Shown here piece after piece: positions 56,532 to 64,000 of a stretch of DNA of 64,000 nt (positions are counted from its first letter, which is position 1; each line of letters opens with the position of its first letter). A program made the position numbers and the translations under genes. Source of the DNA: Acidimicrobiia bacterium (GTDB lineage: Bacteria; Actinomycetota; Acidimicrobiia; Acidimicrobiales; Poriferisodalaceae); contig JAJEFK010000002.1 in the NCBI GenBank assembly GCA_022820505.1, positions 120,059 through 184,058 of the forward strand. The letters are read 5' to 3'. The notes under the pieces are model-generated. The model was not told the origin of the DNA. It did no database searches and saw only the letters and a program-made list of their open reading frames with translations.

Positions 56532-58049
56532 ATGACCGTCGAGCCAGAAGCCGCGCAGGATTCGTCATCGAGCGGGCTGATCTCGCGTAGCCACCTGGGC
56601 ATCGAGCCGTTCACGCTGTTTCGGCCGGAGTCGCTGGCCGACGCAGCGGCCAGCGTGGCCAACGGAGCGTGGGCACATGCAGGCGGCATCGACGTTGCCC
56701 AGCGTCTGCGGCACGGTGAATCGACCGAGTCCGTGGTACGGCTGGGCGGGCTCGAAGCTCTCACCGAGATCTCGCTGCATGACGGCGCGCTGTTCATCGG
56801 GGCGGCGGTCACGCACGCCCGCATCGAGTCCGACGCTCTGGTGCTTGCCCATCGACCTGACCTGGCTGCCACGTGGCGGACGATCGGCAACGTGCGCATT
56901 CGCACCGCCGGCACCGTCGGCGGCAATCTCATGTCGCTTGACACCGGCTACGACTCGGCACCGATCCTGGCAGCAGCTGGCGCCTCGCTGATTTTCCTTG
57001 ATTCCGGCGGCACCGAGCAGCGCTGCTCGGTGGCCGATCGGGCCGCGGGCAGGCTGCTGGTGGGCTGCGAGGTGCCGCTTGAAGGCCGTGTCGTGTACGA
57101 CCGATCGCTCAAGCCGGTCGCCTCGGTGGCCGTCGGCGATCGGTACGCCGCCATCGGCTGCGCGTATCGCAACGTCGAGATCATCGAACTCGAGTTCGAT
57201 GCCAACAGCGCTGACGGAGCCGACGGTGCCCACGGCGCCGGTGGCAGGGTCGATCTCGACGCCGTGCGTGCCGCATTGGACTCGCTCGGCGAGCCGCTGG
57301 ATGACGCCAATGCCTCATCCGGATACCGGCGCCGCGTGATCGAGGTACTCATCGAGCGCTGCGTGCAAGTGCACGCAGCAGGCGCGCCAGCGAGCCCCGG
57401 CCATGACACCGGACAACTGTCGCCCGGCGACGATCCCCAGCGTGAGAGCGCTGCGCCGACAGGGCAACCCGGCCAAGCGAGAACACGACGAGGCGACGGC
57501 CAGGTGGCCGGCAACGCCGGCTCGCTGGATCTCGAGATGCAGCTGAACGGCAGCCCCTTCGAGGCTGCTGCGCCGGTCTCGGAGATGCTGGTTGACACGA
57601 TCCGCTCCCGGGCTGGCCTCAGTGCAACCCGTGTCGGCTGCGATCAGGCAGTCTGCGGCGCCTGCACGGTGCTGGTCGACGGTCTGCCCACGGCGTCATG
57701 CTCCACGTTCGCCTGGCAGGCCGCCGGGCGCGACATCCACACGATCGAAGCGGCCAACGAATCCCCAGGCGTCAAGCCGACCGGGAGCCTTCCCGCCGTC
57801 ATGCGAGAGGTGCAGCAGGCATTCGCCGAGACCAGCGCATTCCAGTGCGGCTACTGCACACCTGGCCTGATCCTGACCGCCAGCTCCCTGCTGGCGCACC
57901 ATCCGGATCCCGACCGCAGCACGATCGTGGACTGGCTCGACTCGAATGTGTGCCGCTGCACCGGCTACCTGATGGTGATCGAAGCCGTCGAGGCAGCGGG
58001 GGCCGCACTGCGTGACCGGTCCGACACACTCCGGGTACCGGCGACATGA
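56532..58049 (+). CDS. Molybdenum hydroxylase FAD subunit fused N-terminal to the 2Fe-2S subunit (XDH family)
   Basis: FAD domain (RTIGNVRIRTAGTVGGNLMSLDTGYDSAPILAAAGA) followed by [2Fe-2S]2 domain (GCDQAVCGACTVLVDGLPTASC, FQCGYCTPGLILTASSLL, NVCRCTGYLMVIEAV). Confidence 0.92.
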   Translation: MTVEPEAAQDSSSSGLISRSHLGIEPFTLFRPESLADAAASVANGAWAHAGGIDVAQRLRHGESTESVVRLGGLEALTEISLHDGALFIGAAVTHARIESDALVLAHRPDLAATWRTIGNVRIRTAGTVGGNLMSLDTGYDSAPILAAAGASLIFLDSGGTEQRCSVADRAAGRLLVGCEVPLEGRVVYDRSLKPVASVAVGDRYAAIGCAYRNVEIIELEFDANSADGADGAHGAGGRVDLDAVRAALDSLGEPLDDANASSGYRRRVIEVLIERCVQVHAAGAPASPGHDTGQLSPGDDPQRESAAPTGQPGQARTRRGDGQVAGNAGSLDLEMQLNGSPFEAAAPVSEMLVDTIRSRAGLSATRVGCDQAVCGACTVLVDGLPTASCSTFAWQAAGRDIHTIEAANESPGVKPTGSLPAVMREVQQAFAETSAFQCGYCTPGLILTASSLLAHHPDPDRSTIVDWLDSNVCRCTGYLMVIEAVEAAGAALRDRSDTLRVPAT

Positions 58050-60436
58050 CCCGGTCGGACGCGTCGCTGAAGGTCACCGGCACCGCGCCGTACGCCGTCG
58101 ACGTGGCGCTGTCGGGGATGTTGCACGCGAAGGTGCTCCGCTCGCCCCACGCCCATGCGCTCGTCACCCGCATCGACACCGCCGCCGCCGAGCAGGCCCC
58201 CGGTGTGCGGGCCGTGCTCACCCGCCGTGACCTGCTCGACGGCGAGCACCGTGACCGGTGGGCCGCCGCTGACCTCCAGCACCGTCCATCGGATGCGCCG
58301 CTCGTCGCCGCGCACAGCTACGGCTACTTCATCAAGGATCAGCCGATCCTTGCGCTCGACCGCGTGCGCTGCATCGGCGATCCGGTGGTCGCCATCGCCG
58401 CCGAGACCGAGCTCGATGCGGCCCGGGCGCTCTCACTGGTGCAGGTCACCTACGAGCCGCTGCCGGCGGTCACTAACTTCGACGAAGCGCTTGCAGATGG
58501 GGCGCCGGAGATTTTCCCCGAAGCGCCGCTGGGGATGACGCCCGCCTACGGACAGGGTGCAAGCGGAGGCGCCCGGCCGCGCCCCAATGTCTGCTACCGC
58601 TTCGGTTACGAGACCGGCGATCCTGGGGCATTCAACGGCTGCGACCACGTCTTCACGGACGTCTTCGCGTTCGACGGCCGCCAGCAGCATCTCCACCTCG
58701 AACCCTTCGTGGCCGTGGCCAGGTGGTCGGCTCAGGTCACCGGCGACGACAGCCGGCTGGAGCTGTGGTCGAGCTGCCAGAACCCGTTCCCGGTTCGCAA
58801 GGAGATGGCTCGCCTGCTGGGCATCGGCGAGCAGCGGGTGCGCATGCACGTCCGCTATCTCGGCGGCGGCTTCGGGGCCAAGAACGGCTGCAAGACCGAG
58901 CCCATTGCAGCACTGCTGGCGCTCAAGGCCGGCGCGCCAGTCCGCTACTGCCTGACGCTCGACGAGGGCTTCTGGACGATGCGCCAGCACAACGCCCGCC
59001 TGACGCTTCGCACCGGCGTCATGGCCGACGGCACGTTGGTGGCCCGAGACGCCGAGGTGCTGCTCGACGCCGGCGCGTACGCCGACGCCAGCCCGCTGGT
59101 GGCCGAGAAGGCCGGCTACCGGGTGGCGGGGCCGTACCGTTGGCAGCACATCCGCTCGGTCACCGATGCAGTGCTCACCAACACCACTCCGGCCGGCCCG
59201 TTCCGGGGCTTCGGAGGCACGCAGGCCAACTTCGCCTGCGAGAGCCAGATCGACATGATCGCTGAACGGCTCGGCATGGATCCGGTGGAGCTGCGCCGCC
59301 GCAACCTGATCGGGCTGGGCGAGTCGTACGTGCCGGGCGAATCAGCCATGGACTCCGATCTCGTCGAGGGGCTCGAGCTGGTGGCGTCGCACATCGGGAT
59401 GGACAGCCCTCGTCCGGCGGGGCGAGGTCGCGGTGTCGCGGTGGGTTTCAAGGACTCGGGCGGGGTGAACAAACCGGCACAGGCCCGGGTGAAGGTGGCC
59501 ACTTCGGGCGACGCCTGGGTGCAGTGCGGCACCGTCGAGATGGGCCAAGGCGCACAGACCGCCCTGCGAGAGGTGGCCGCTCGCATTCTCCGGCTGCCAC
59601 GGTCTCGCGTGCATTGGTCCGACATCGACACCGACCACACCCCGTTCGACCAGGGCACCAACGCATCGTCGGCGATCTCGGTGATGGGCCAGGCCGTCCA
59701 GAAAGCCGCCGAGGCCGCGCGGCTGCGGGTTCTGCTCTTCGCCAAGACAGAGCTCGGCGTACCGCTGGAGCGTCTCGATTTCGCGGACGGCTTCATCCAC
59801 GTGACTACCGAGACTGGCAGCGGAGGCGAAGATCGCAGCGACGACAGGAATGGGCCTGAGCCCCGTCCTCTGGCACCGATGGTGATGGGCGTCTACGGCG
59901 GCACCGGCTACGAGTTCACCGGCGAGGGATTCTTCAAGGCACCCACCGAGAGCCGGGCCCCGCTGGAGTCGCCGTGCGTGTCGTGGGAGTACGGCTGGGG
60001 CGCCGCGGAGGTGTCGGTAGACGCCGAGACCGGCGCAGTGACGGTGCACCGGTTGGTTGTCTCGGGCGATGCAGGCACGGTGTTGCACGAGGGCGCCTGC
60101 CGGGGCCAGGACGAGGGCGCGGCGATCATGGGGCTCGGCGGTGCCCTGTTCGAGACCATGCGCTTCGACGGCTCCGCGCTGACCAACGGCAGGCTCGTCG
60201 ACTACCGGGTGCCACGGGCCAGCGACCTTCCAGCGGAGTTCGTGTCGATCACCCAGGAGCAGGGCCACGGCCCGGGACCGTTCGGCTCGAAAGGCCTCGG
60301 CGAGGGAGCGATGCTGCCGATCGCATCGGCCATCGCGAACGCTGTCGCCGATGCCACGAGCGTCCGTGTCACCTCCATGCCGCTGACGCCCGAAACCGTG
60401 CTCGCCGCGCTCGACGAAACGAGGACTGAGCGATGA
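58046..60436 (+). CDS. Molybdenum hydroxylase large (Moco-binding) subunit, xanthine dehydrogenase family
   Basis: GTAPYAVDVALSGMLHAKVLRSPHAHA, HVRYLGGGFGAKNGCKTEPIAALLALKAGAPV, GPFRGFGGTQANFACESQIDMIAERLGMDPVELRRRNLI, C-terminal GSKGLGEGAMLPIASAIANAVADA; PFRGFGG rather than the CoxL form I signature. Confidence 0.94.
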   Translation: MTRSDASLKVTGTAPYAVDVALSGMLHAKVLRSPHAHALVTRIDTAAAEQAPGVRAVLTRRDLLDGEHRDRWAAADLQHRPSDAPLVAAHSYGYFIKDQPILALDRVRCIGDPVVAIAAETELDAARALSLVQVTYEPLPAVTNFDEALADGAPEIFPEAPLGMTPAYGQGASGGARPRPNVCYRFGYETGDPGAFNGCDHVFTDVFAFDGRQQHLHLEPFVAVARWSAQVTGDDSRLELWSSCQNPFPVRKEMARLLGIGEQRVRMHVRYLGGGFGAKNGCKTEPIAALLALKAGAPVRYCLTLDEGFWTMRQHNARLTLRTGVMADGTLVARDAEVLLDAGAYADASPLVAEKAGYRVAGPYRWQHIRSVTDAVLTNTTPAGPFRGFGGTQANFACESQIDMIAERLGMDPVELRRRNLIGLGESYVPGESAMDSDLVEGLELVASHIGMDSPRPAGRGRGVAVGFKDSGGVNKPAQARVKVATSGDAWVQCGTVEMGQGAQTALREVAARILRLPRSRVHWSDIDTDHTPFDQGTNASSAISVMGQAVQKAAEAARLRVLLFAKTELGVPLERLDFADGFIHVTTETGSGGEDRSDDRNGPEPRPLAPMVMGVYGGTGYEFTGEGFFKAPTESRAPLESPCVSWEYGWGAAEVSVDAETGAVTVHRLVVSGDAGTVLHEGACRGQDEGAAIMGLGGALFETMRFDGSALTNGRLVDYRVPRASDLPAEFVSITQEQGHGPGPFGSKGLGEGAMLPIASAIANAVADATSVRVTSMPLTPETVLAALDETRTER

Positions 60437-61323
60437 GTTCAGCGTCGTGGGCGGTCACTCACCTCCGTCACATTTCGCTGCGCTGCGCGGCGTTCGACGA
60501 GAGCGTCGACTACTACTCAGGGCCTTGGGGCCTGCAGCGGCTCGCTGATTCCGATGATGGCACCGCCGTGCTGCGGGCAGCAGGCCCGGAGCATCACGTG
60601 CTCGAACTGCAGCGAACAGATCGCAATGGCATCGACCACATCGGCCTCGGACTCGCCGACGACCGGGCCGTCGACGCTGCGGCAGCCGGGCTGGCAGAAC
60701 GCAACGTGGCACTGCTGAGCGAGCCCGCCGAGTTGGATCGTGCTGGCGGCGGCTATGGATTCCGGATCGCGGACCCAGAAGGGCGTGTTGTCGAGCTGGC
60801 TGCCCGCACGGAGGCGGTCAGACCGCTCGACACCGGTGCCGCGCCGGTCAAGCTCGCGCATGTCGTGCTCAATACCGCAGACATCGAAGCGCTGTGCACC
60901 TGGTGGTGCGACGTGCTGGGTTTCCGGGTGAGCGACTGGAGCGAGCGCCAGATGGTGTTCCTGCGCTGCAACACCGACCATCACTCCATCGCGTTCAACC
61001 GGGCCGAGTGGGCCTCGCTCAATCACGTGGCGTATGAGGTCTCATCGCTGGACGCCTACATGGCATCGCTGGGGCGGCTCAATCGGGCGGGTCACACCGT
61101 GGGCTGGGGTCCCGGACGCCACGGGCCGGGCAACAACGCTTTCGGCTACTTCGTCGACCCCGCCGGCACCGTTCCCGAGATCACCGCCGAAGTCCAGCAA
61201 GTCGACGAGGCGACGTGGGTGCCGCGTACCTGGCCCCGCACGCCCGAGCTGTCCGACCGCTGGGGCACGGCTGGACCTCCCTCTCCCGAGATGCGCCAGC
61301 ACATGGCCGGAGCGCCCGACTAG
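60433..61323 (+). CDS. VOC-family two-domain protein, extradiol ring-cleavage dioxygenase-like
   Basis: Two VOC repeats; candidate H-H-E metal triad in KLAHVVLNTAD, LNHVAYEV and FVDPAGTVPEITAE. Confidence 0.82.
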   Translation: MSSASWAVTHLRHISLRCAAFDESVDYYSGPWGLQRLADSDDGTAVLRAAGPEHHVLELQRTDRNGIDHIGLGLADDRAVDAAAAGLAERNVALLSEPAELDRAGGGYGFRIADPEGRVVELAARTEAVRPLDTGAAPVKLAHVVLNTADIEALCTWWCDVLGFRVSDWSERQMVFLRCNTDHHSIAFNRAEWASLNHVAYEVSSLDAYMASLGRLNRAGHTVGWGPGRHGPGNNAFGYFVDPAGTVPEITAEVQQVDEATWVPRTWPRTPELSDRWGTAGPPSPEMRQHMAGAPD

Positions 61324-61352
61324 GCGACAGTTCTGCTGGGTTGGCTGCTCAG

Positions 61353-62396
61353 CTAACCGAGCTGCCGCAGGGAGACGGCTGCGCCGTCGACGGCTTCCTG
61401 GGAACTGCAGATCAGCACGATCGCCGGGACGTGCGCGCTGGCGGCAGGCACGATGCGCCAGCTCCTGCCCACGGCCTGTACCTCGTGGCAGCCTCCGTCA
61501 GAGCCGGCGAACCAGCCTTTCGCCCGCATCAGGCCCGTCGGTGATGACTCGAACCAGCGTGCGACGTCGGCCACTTCCCACGGTCTTGCCGGCGTCACGA
61601 CAGCACTCGCCACCTCGAAAGGGTGCTCTCCTGCGTCGGCTGGGAAGGTCGCTCCACGCAGTGCAGCGCCGAGCAGCAGCCGAGGGTCGATGCGGCCGTG
61701 CACCGCAGGAACGACCATCCGGCCCGGCGCAAGCCGGCTGAGTTGATCCGTCAACCCTGCAGCCTCGTCGCCGCCTGCCAGATCCACCTTTGACAGCACC
61801 ACCAGGTGAGCCACATCGATCTGACGACGCACGGCGGGTCCGACGCGCGGGTCGCTCAGCTGGGAAGCCAGTTGCTGCGCATCCACCACGGCAACAACAC
61901 CGTCCAGCGTGCAGCCTGCGGCCCCCTCGACGGCCAGCGCCAGCGTGGCGGGATCGGCGACTCCGCTGGCTTCCACCACGATGGCATCGCTCGTCTGGGC
62001 ACCTGCCAGCCCTTCCAGCGTCTCGGCAAGATCGTCTACCAGTGCGCAGCACGCGCATCCGTTCGTGAGCTCGACCCGGTCGGGCGTTCGTGACGCGACA
62101 TGCAGCCCCTCGAGAGCAGCAGCGTCGATGTTGACAGGCCCGATGTCATTCACCACGGCAGCGATGCGCAGCCCAGCCGGCTCAGTCAGCAGCCGGCGCA
62201 GCACCGTGGTCTTGCCGCTGCCAAGGAAACCCGTCAGAACCGTGACGCCGACGGCTTCTGCACCGCCGTCGCCGGGCTGTCGCCGCGCCGCTGCGATCGA
62301 GCCGACGGTGGCCTGCCACGCAGCGTCGAACTCGTCGATGCCCCCGGGCTGCGCTCGCAGAGGCCCCCGATCGCCCGAGTTCGTCTCGGCGTTCAT
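61353..62396 (-). CDS. CobW/G3E-family GTPase (metallochaperone-like)
   Basis: [47 protein letters not shown] (CxCC), [17 protein letters not shown]. Confidence 0.9.
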   Translation of the reverse strand: MNAETNSGDRGPLRAQPGGIDEFDAAWQATVGSIAAARRQPGDGGAEAVGVTVLTGFLGSGKTTVLRRLLTEPAGLRIAAVVNDIGPVNIDAAALEGLHVASRTPDRVELTNGCACCALVDDLAETLEGLAGAQTSDAIVVEASGVADPATLALAVEGAAGCTLDGVVAVVDAQQLASQLSDPRVGPAVRRQIDVAHLVVLSKVDLAGGDEAAGLTDQLSRLAPGRMVVPAVHGRIDPRLLLGAALRGATFPADAGEHPFEVASAVVTPARPWEVADVARWFESSPTGLMRAKGWFAGSDGGCHEVQAVGRSWRIVPAASAHVPAIVLICSSQEAVDGAAVSLRQLG

Positions 62397-62401
62397 GTGC
62401 C

Positions 62402-63484
62402 TCAGTAGATCCGGGGCACGATGCGCCACGGCACCTGACTGCGGTACCGCTCCCACAGTTCGCCGTACTTGGCGGCGCAGCGCCGGTCATCATCGCGTTC
62501 ACGCGGCACCAGCAGCAGCACGTAGTACAGCGGGTACAGCCACGGCCAGACCACCGCAGGCCGCCCCAGGGCCAGCGCGAGCCCGCTCGCCATGGCGATC
62601 TCGCCCAGGTAGTTGATGTGCCGGGACAAGCCCCAGAAGCCGCCGGCGAGCAGGCTGCTCTCGCCGTCGGACAGCGCCCGGGGCGCCAGTCCCAGGAATG
62701 ATCGCTCGGGGTCTCGCTTAAAGCTGTACTTCTGCATGTTCGATCCGCGCGCCAGCGTCCATCCGAACAGGAACACGACGGCAGCCACGACCGTCAGCCA
62801 GACGGGCGCCTGCGGGTTGGGGCGATCAGCCACGGCCCACAGGCCGACGGCGTAGAAGTACGGGTACCAGCACAGACAGCCCCACACGAGCTTGAACCCC
62901 ACCCGTTCCGCGAAGAGGTCGTACGTGTACAGGTGGACGTGCTCGAAGACCAGATAGTCGCACACGAACCAGCTGAACAGCACCACGTACAGCACGACCC
63001 CCGGTGACACGTCATCGGGGTACGTCTCGAAGTGGTGGGCGGCGAACGAGAGCAGGTTGAGCTCGAGCAGCGTCGCGCCCGCCAGGTACAAGTACATCTT
63101 GGCGTCGGCTTGGCCCCTGAATGGCTGCGGGTTGGCCCGGCGTCCCAGATACAGCTCGGCGAGCAGCCGCTTTCCCCCAGGCGGTGCCCCCACCACCACC
63201 GCAGCCGATGCCAGCAGCCCCAGCGTCAGCGCGCCTGCGGCCCCCGACCAGCGGTGGTGCCACAACCAGTCCCACTCCATGACGCCGCTGACACAGCCGA
63301 TGCACCAGAGCGCCACGGTGACTGTGAAGACCAGCAGGCCGTTGATGCGGTAGCTCAGCGCCTCCCCGCTGCGTTCATGGCGTGCATAGCCGGTCACACG
63401 TCGCGCTGGCAGTAGCAGGTGCAGCACTCCGATGACGGCAAAGACAGCCCACGGGGCGAAGAAGCCCGCCAGGAAGTCGATCAC
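62402..63484 (-). CDS. ERG4/ERG24-family sterol reductase-like integral membrane protein
   Basis: GTG start at 63484; C terminus [13 protein letters not shown] ... [27 protein letters not shown] ... [44 protein letters not shown] matches the sterol C14/C24/7-DHC reductase C-terminal signature. Confidence 0.87.
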   Translation of the reverse strand: MIDFLAGFFAPWAVFAVIGVLHLLLPARRVTGYARHERSGEALSYRINGLLVFTVTVALWCIGCVSGVMEWDWLWHHRWSGAAGALTLGLLASAAVVVGAPPGGKRLLAELYLGRRANPQPFRGQADAKMYLYLAGATLLELNLLSFAAHHFETYPDDVSPGVVLYVVLFSWFVCDYLVFEHVHLYTYDLFAERVGFKLVWGCLCWYPYFYAVGLWAVADRPNPQAPVWLTVVAAVVFLFGWTLARGSNMQKYSFKRDPERSFLGLAPRALSDGESSLLAGGFWGLSRHINYLGEIAMASGLALALGRPAVVWPWLYPLYYVLLLVPRERDDDRRCAAKYGELWERYRSQVPWRIVPRIY

Positions 63485-64000
63485 GTCACGTCTCTCGTGC
63501 TCCTGCCGATGACGCGCACGGCGCTGCGGCGGCTCAGCAGACGCCCCATGAGCACCGCTGTCATACGGTTGACGAATCCCGGCACGAAGCGAGGCCCCCG
63601 GCTGAGTGCATCGAGGGTCTGGCGGGCGGCCTCCTGCGGGCTCAGCATGCCAGGCACCTTCTTGCCGAAGTTCTTCTGGTATCCCGGGGTGGGCATCGCT
63701 CCGGCGCAGCACGCGACAACATCGATGCCGCGGGACCGCAGCTCATACCACAAGCTCTCGGCGAGGTGGGTATTGAAGGCTTTGCTCGCCGCATAGACGG
63801 CGATGTTGGGCGTCCCCTGGAGGCCAGACAACGACGACATCAGCACCACGGCTCCCCGTCCCCGATCGCACATCGCCGGAGCCAGCGCCCGCACTGCCAG
63901 CATCGGTCCACGCATATTGACATCCACTGCTCGGGCGATCTCGGGTTCGGAATTGTCCAGAAACGGGCCCAATGGCGCGAATGCCGCGTTGTAGATGACG
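63481..64000 (-). CDS. Short-chain dehydrogenase/reductase, N terminus beyond window edge
   Basis: VIYNAAFAPLGPFLDNSEPEIARAVDVNMRGPMLAVRALAPAMCDRGRGAVVLMSSLSGLQGTPNIAVYAASKAFN (YxxxK); reading frame open to 64000; GTGA overlap with the sterol reductase-like gene. Confidence 0.87.
   Translation of the reverse strand, partial: VIYNAAFAPLGPFLDNSEPEIARAVDVNMRGPMLAVRALAPAMCDRGRGAVVLMSSLSGLQGTPNIAVYAASKAFNTHLAESLWYELRSRGIDVVACCAGAMPTPGYQKNFGKKVPGMLSPQEAARQTLDALSRGPRFVPGFVNRMTAVLMGRLLSRRSAVRVIGRSTRDVT

Noticed and set aside
58046-60436. Aerobic CO dehydrogenase large subunit (CoxL)
   Set aside because: Active-site segment is PFRGFGG, an XDH-type pattern, not AYxCSFR (form I) or AYRGAGR (form II).

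Overview
High-GC, actinobacterial-looking chromosomal window, probably Acidimicrobiia-like (inferred from WhiB, F420/LLM-type oxidoreductases and gene style; not tested). It is densely packed, with about 50 protein-coding genes and many 1-4 nt stop/start overlaps. The first ~25 kb is mostly housekeeping: trkA plus tandem trkH, glpK, an aminotransferase, a GT4 glycosyltransferase, queG, a Ser/Thr kinase, a trpD-like gene, whiB, RNase P RNA (hidden under spurious ORFs), PBP1A, thiamine pyrophosphokinase and a ThiB-like lipoprotein, a GH3 enzyme, an NHL/thioredoxin lipoprotein and metY. From ~25 kb onward it is a catabolic region: a BisC/TorZ-type molybdoenzyme, LLM oxidoreductases, three class III CoA-transferases (one a two-domain fusion), an MCC-like acyl-CoA carboxylase pair plus a separate carboxyltransferase, an M24-family protein carrying the DddP (DMSP lyase) residue pattern, and a collinear Rieske/cupin/SDR/TPP-enzyme/Mo-hydroxylase/extradiol-type VOC cluster (52.3-61.3 kb). 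An ERG4/ERG24-like sterol-reductase homologue sits near the right edge. Non-coding structure includes a three-copy dispersed ~75 bp intergenic repeat, a ~26 bp-arm hairpin at 52.16-52.24 kb and a 29-bp tandem duplication at a gene start. I saw no CRISPR array, rRNA, tRNA, transposase or phage module.
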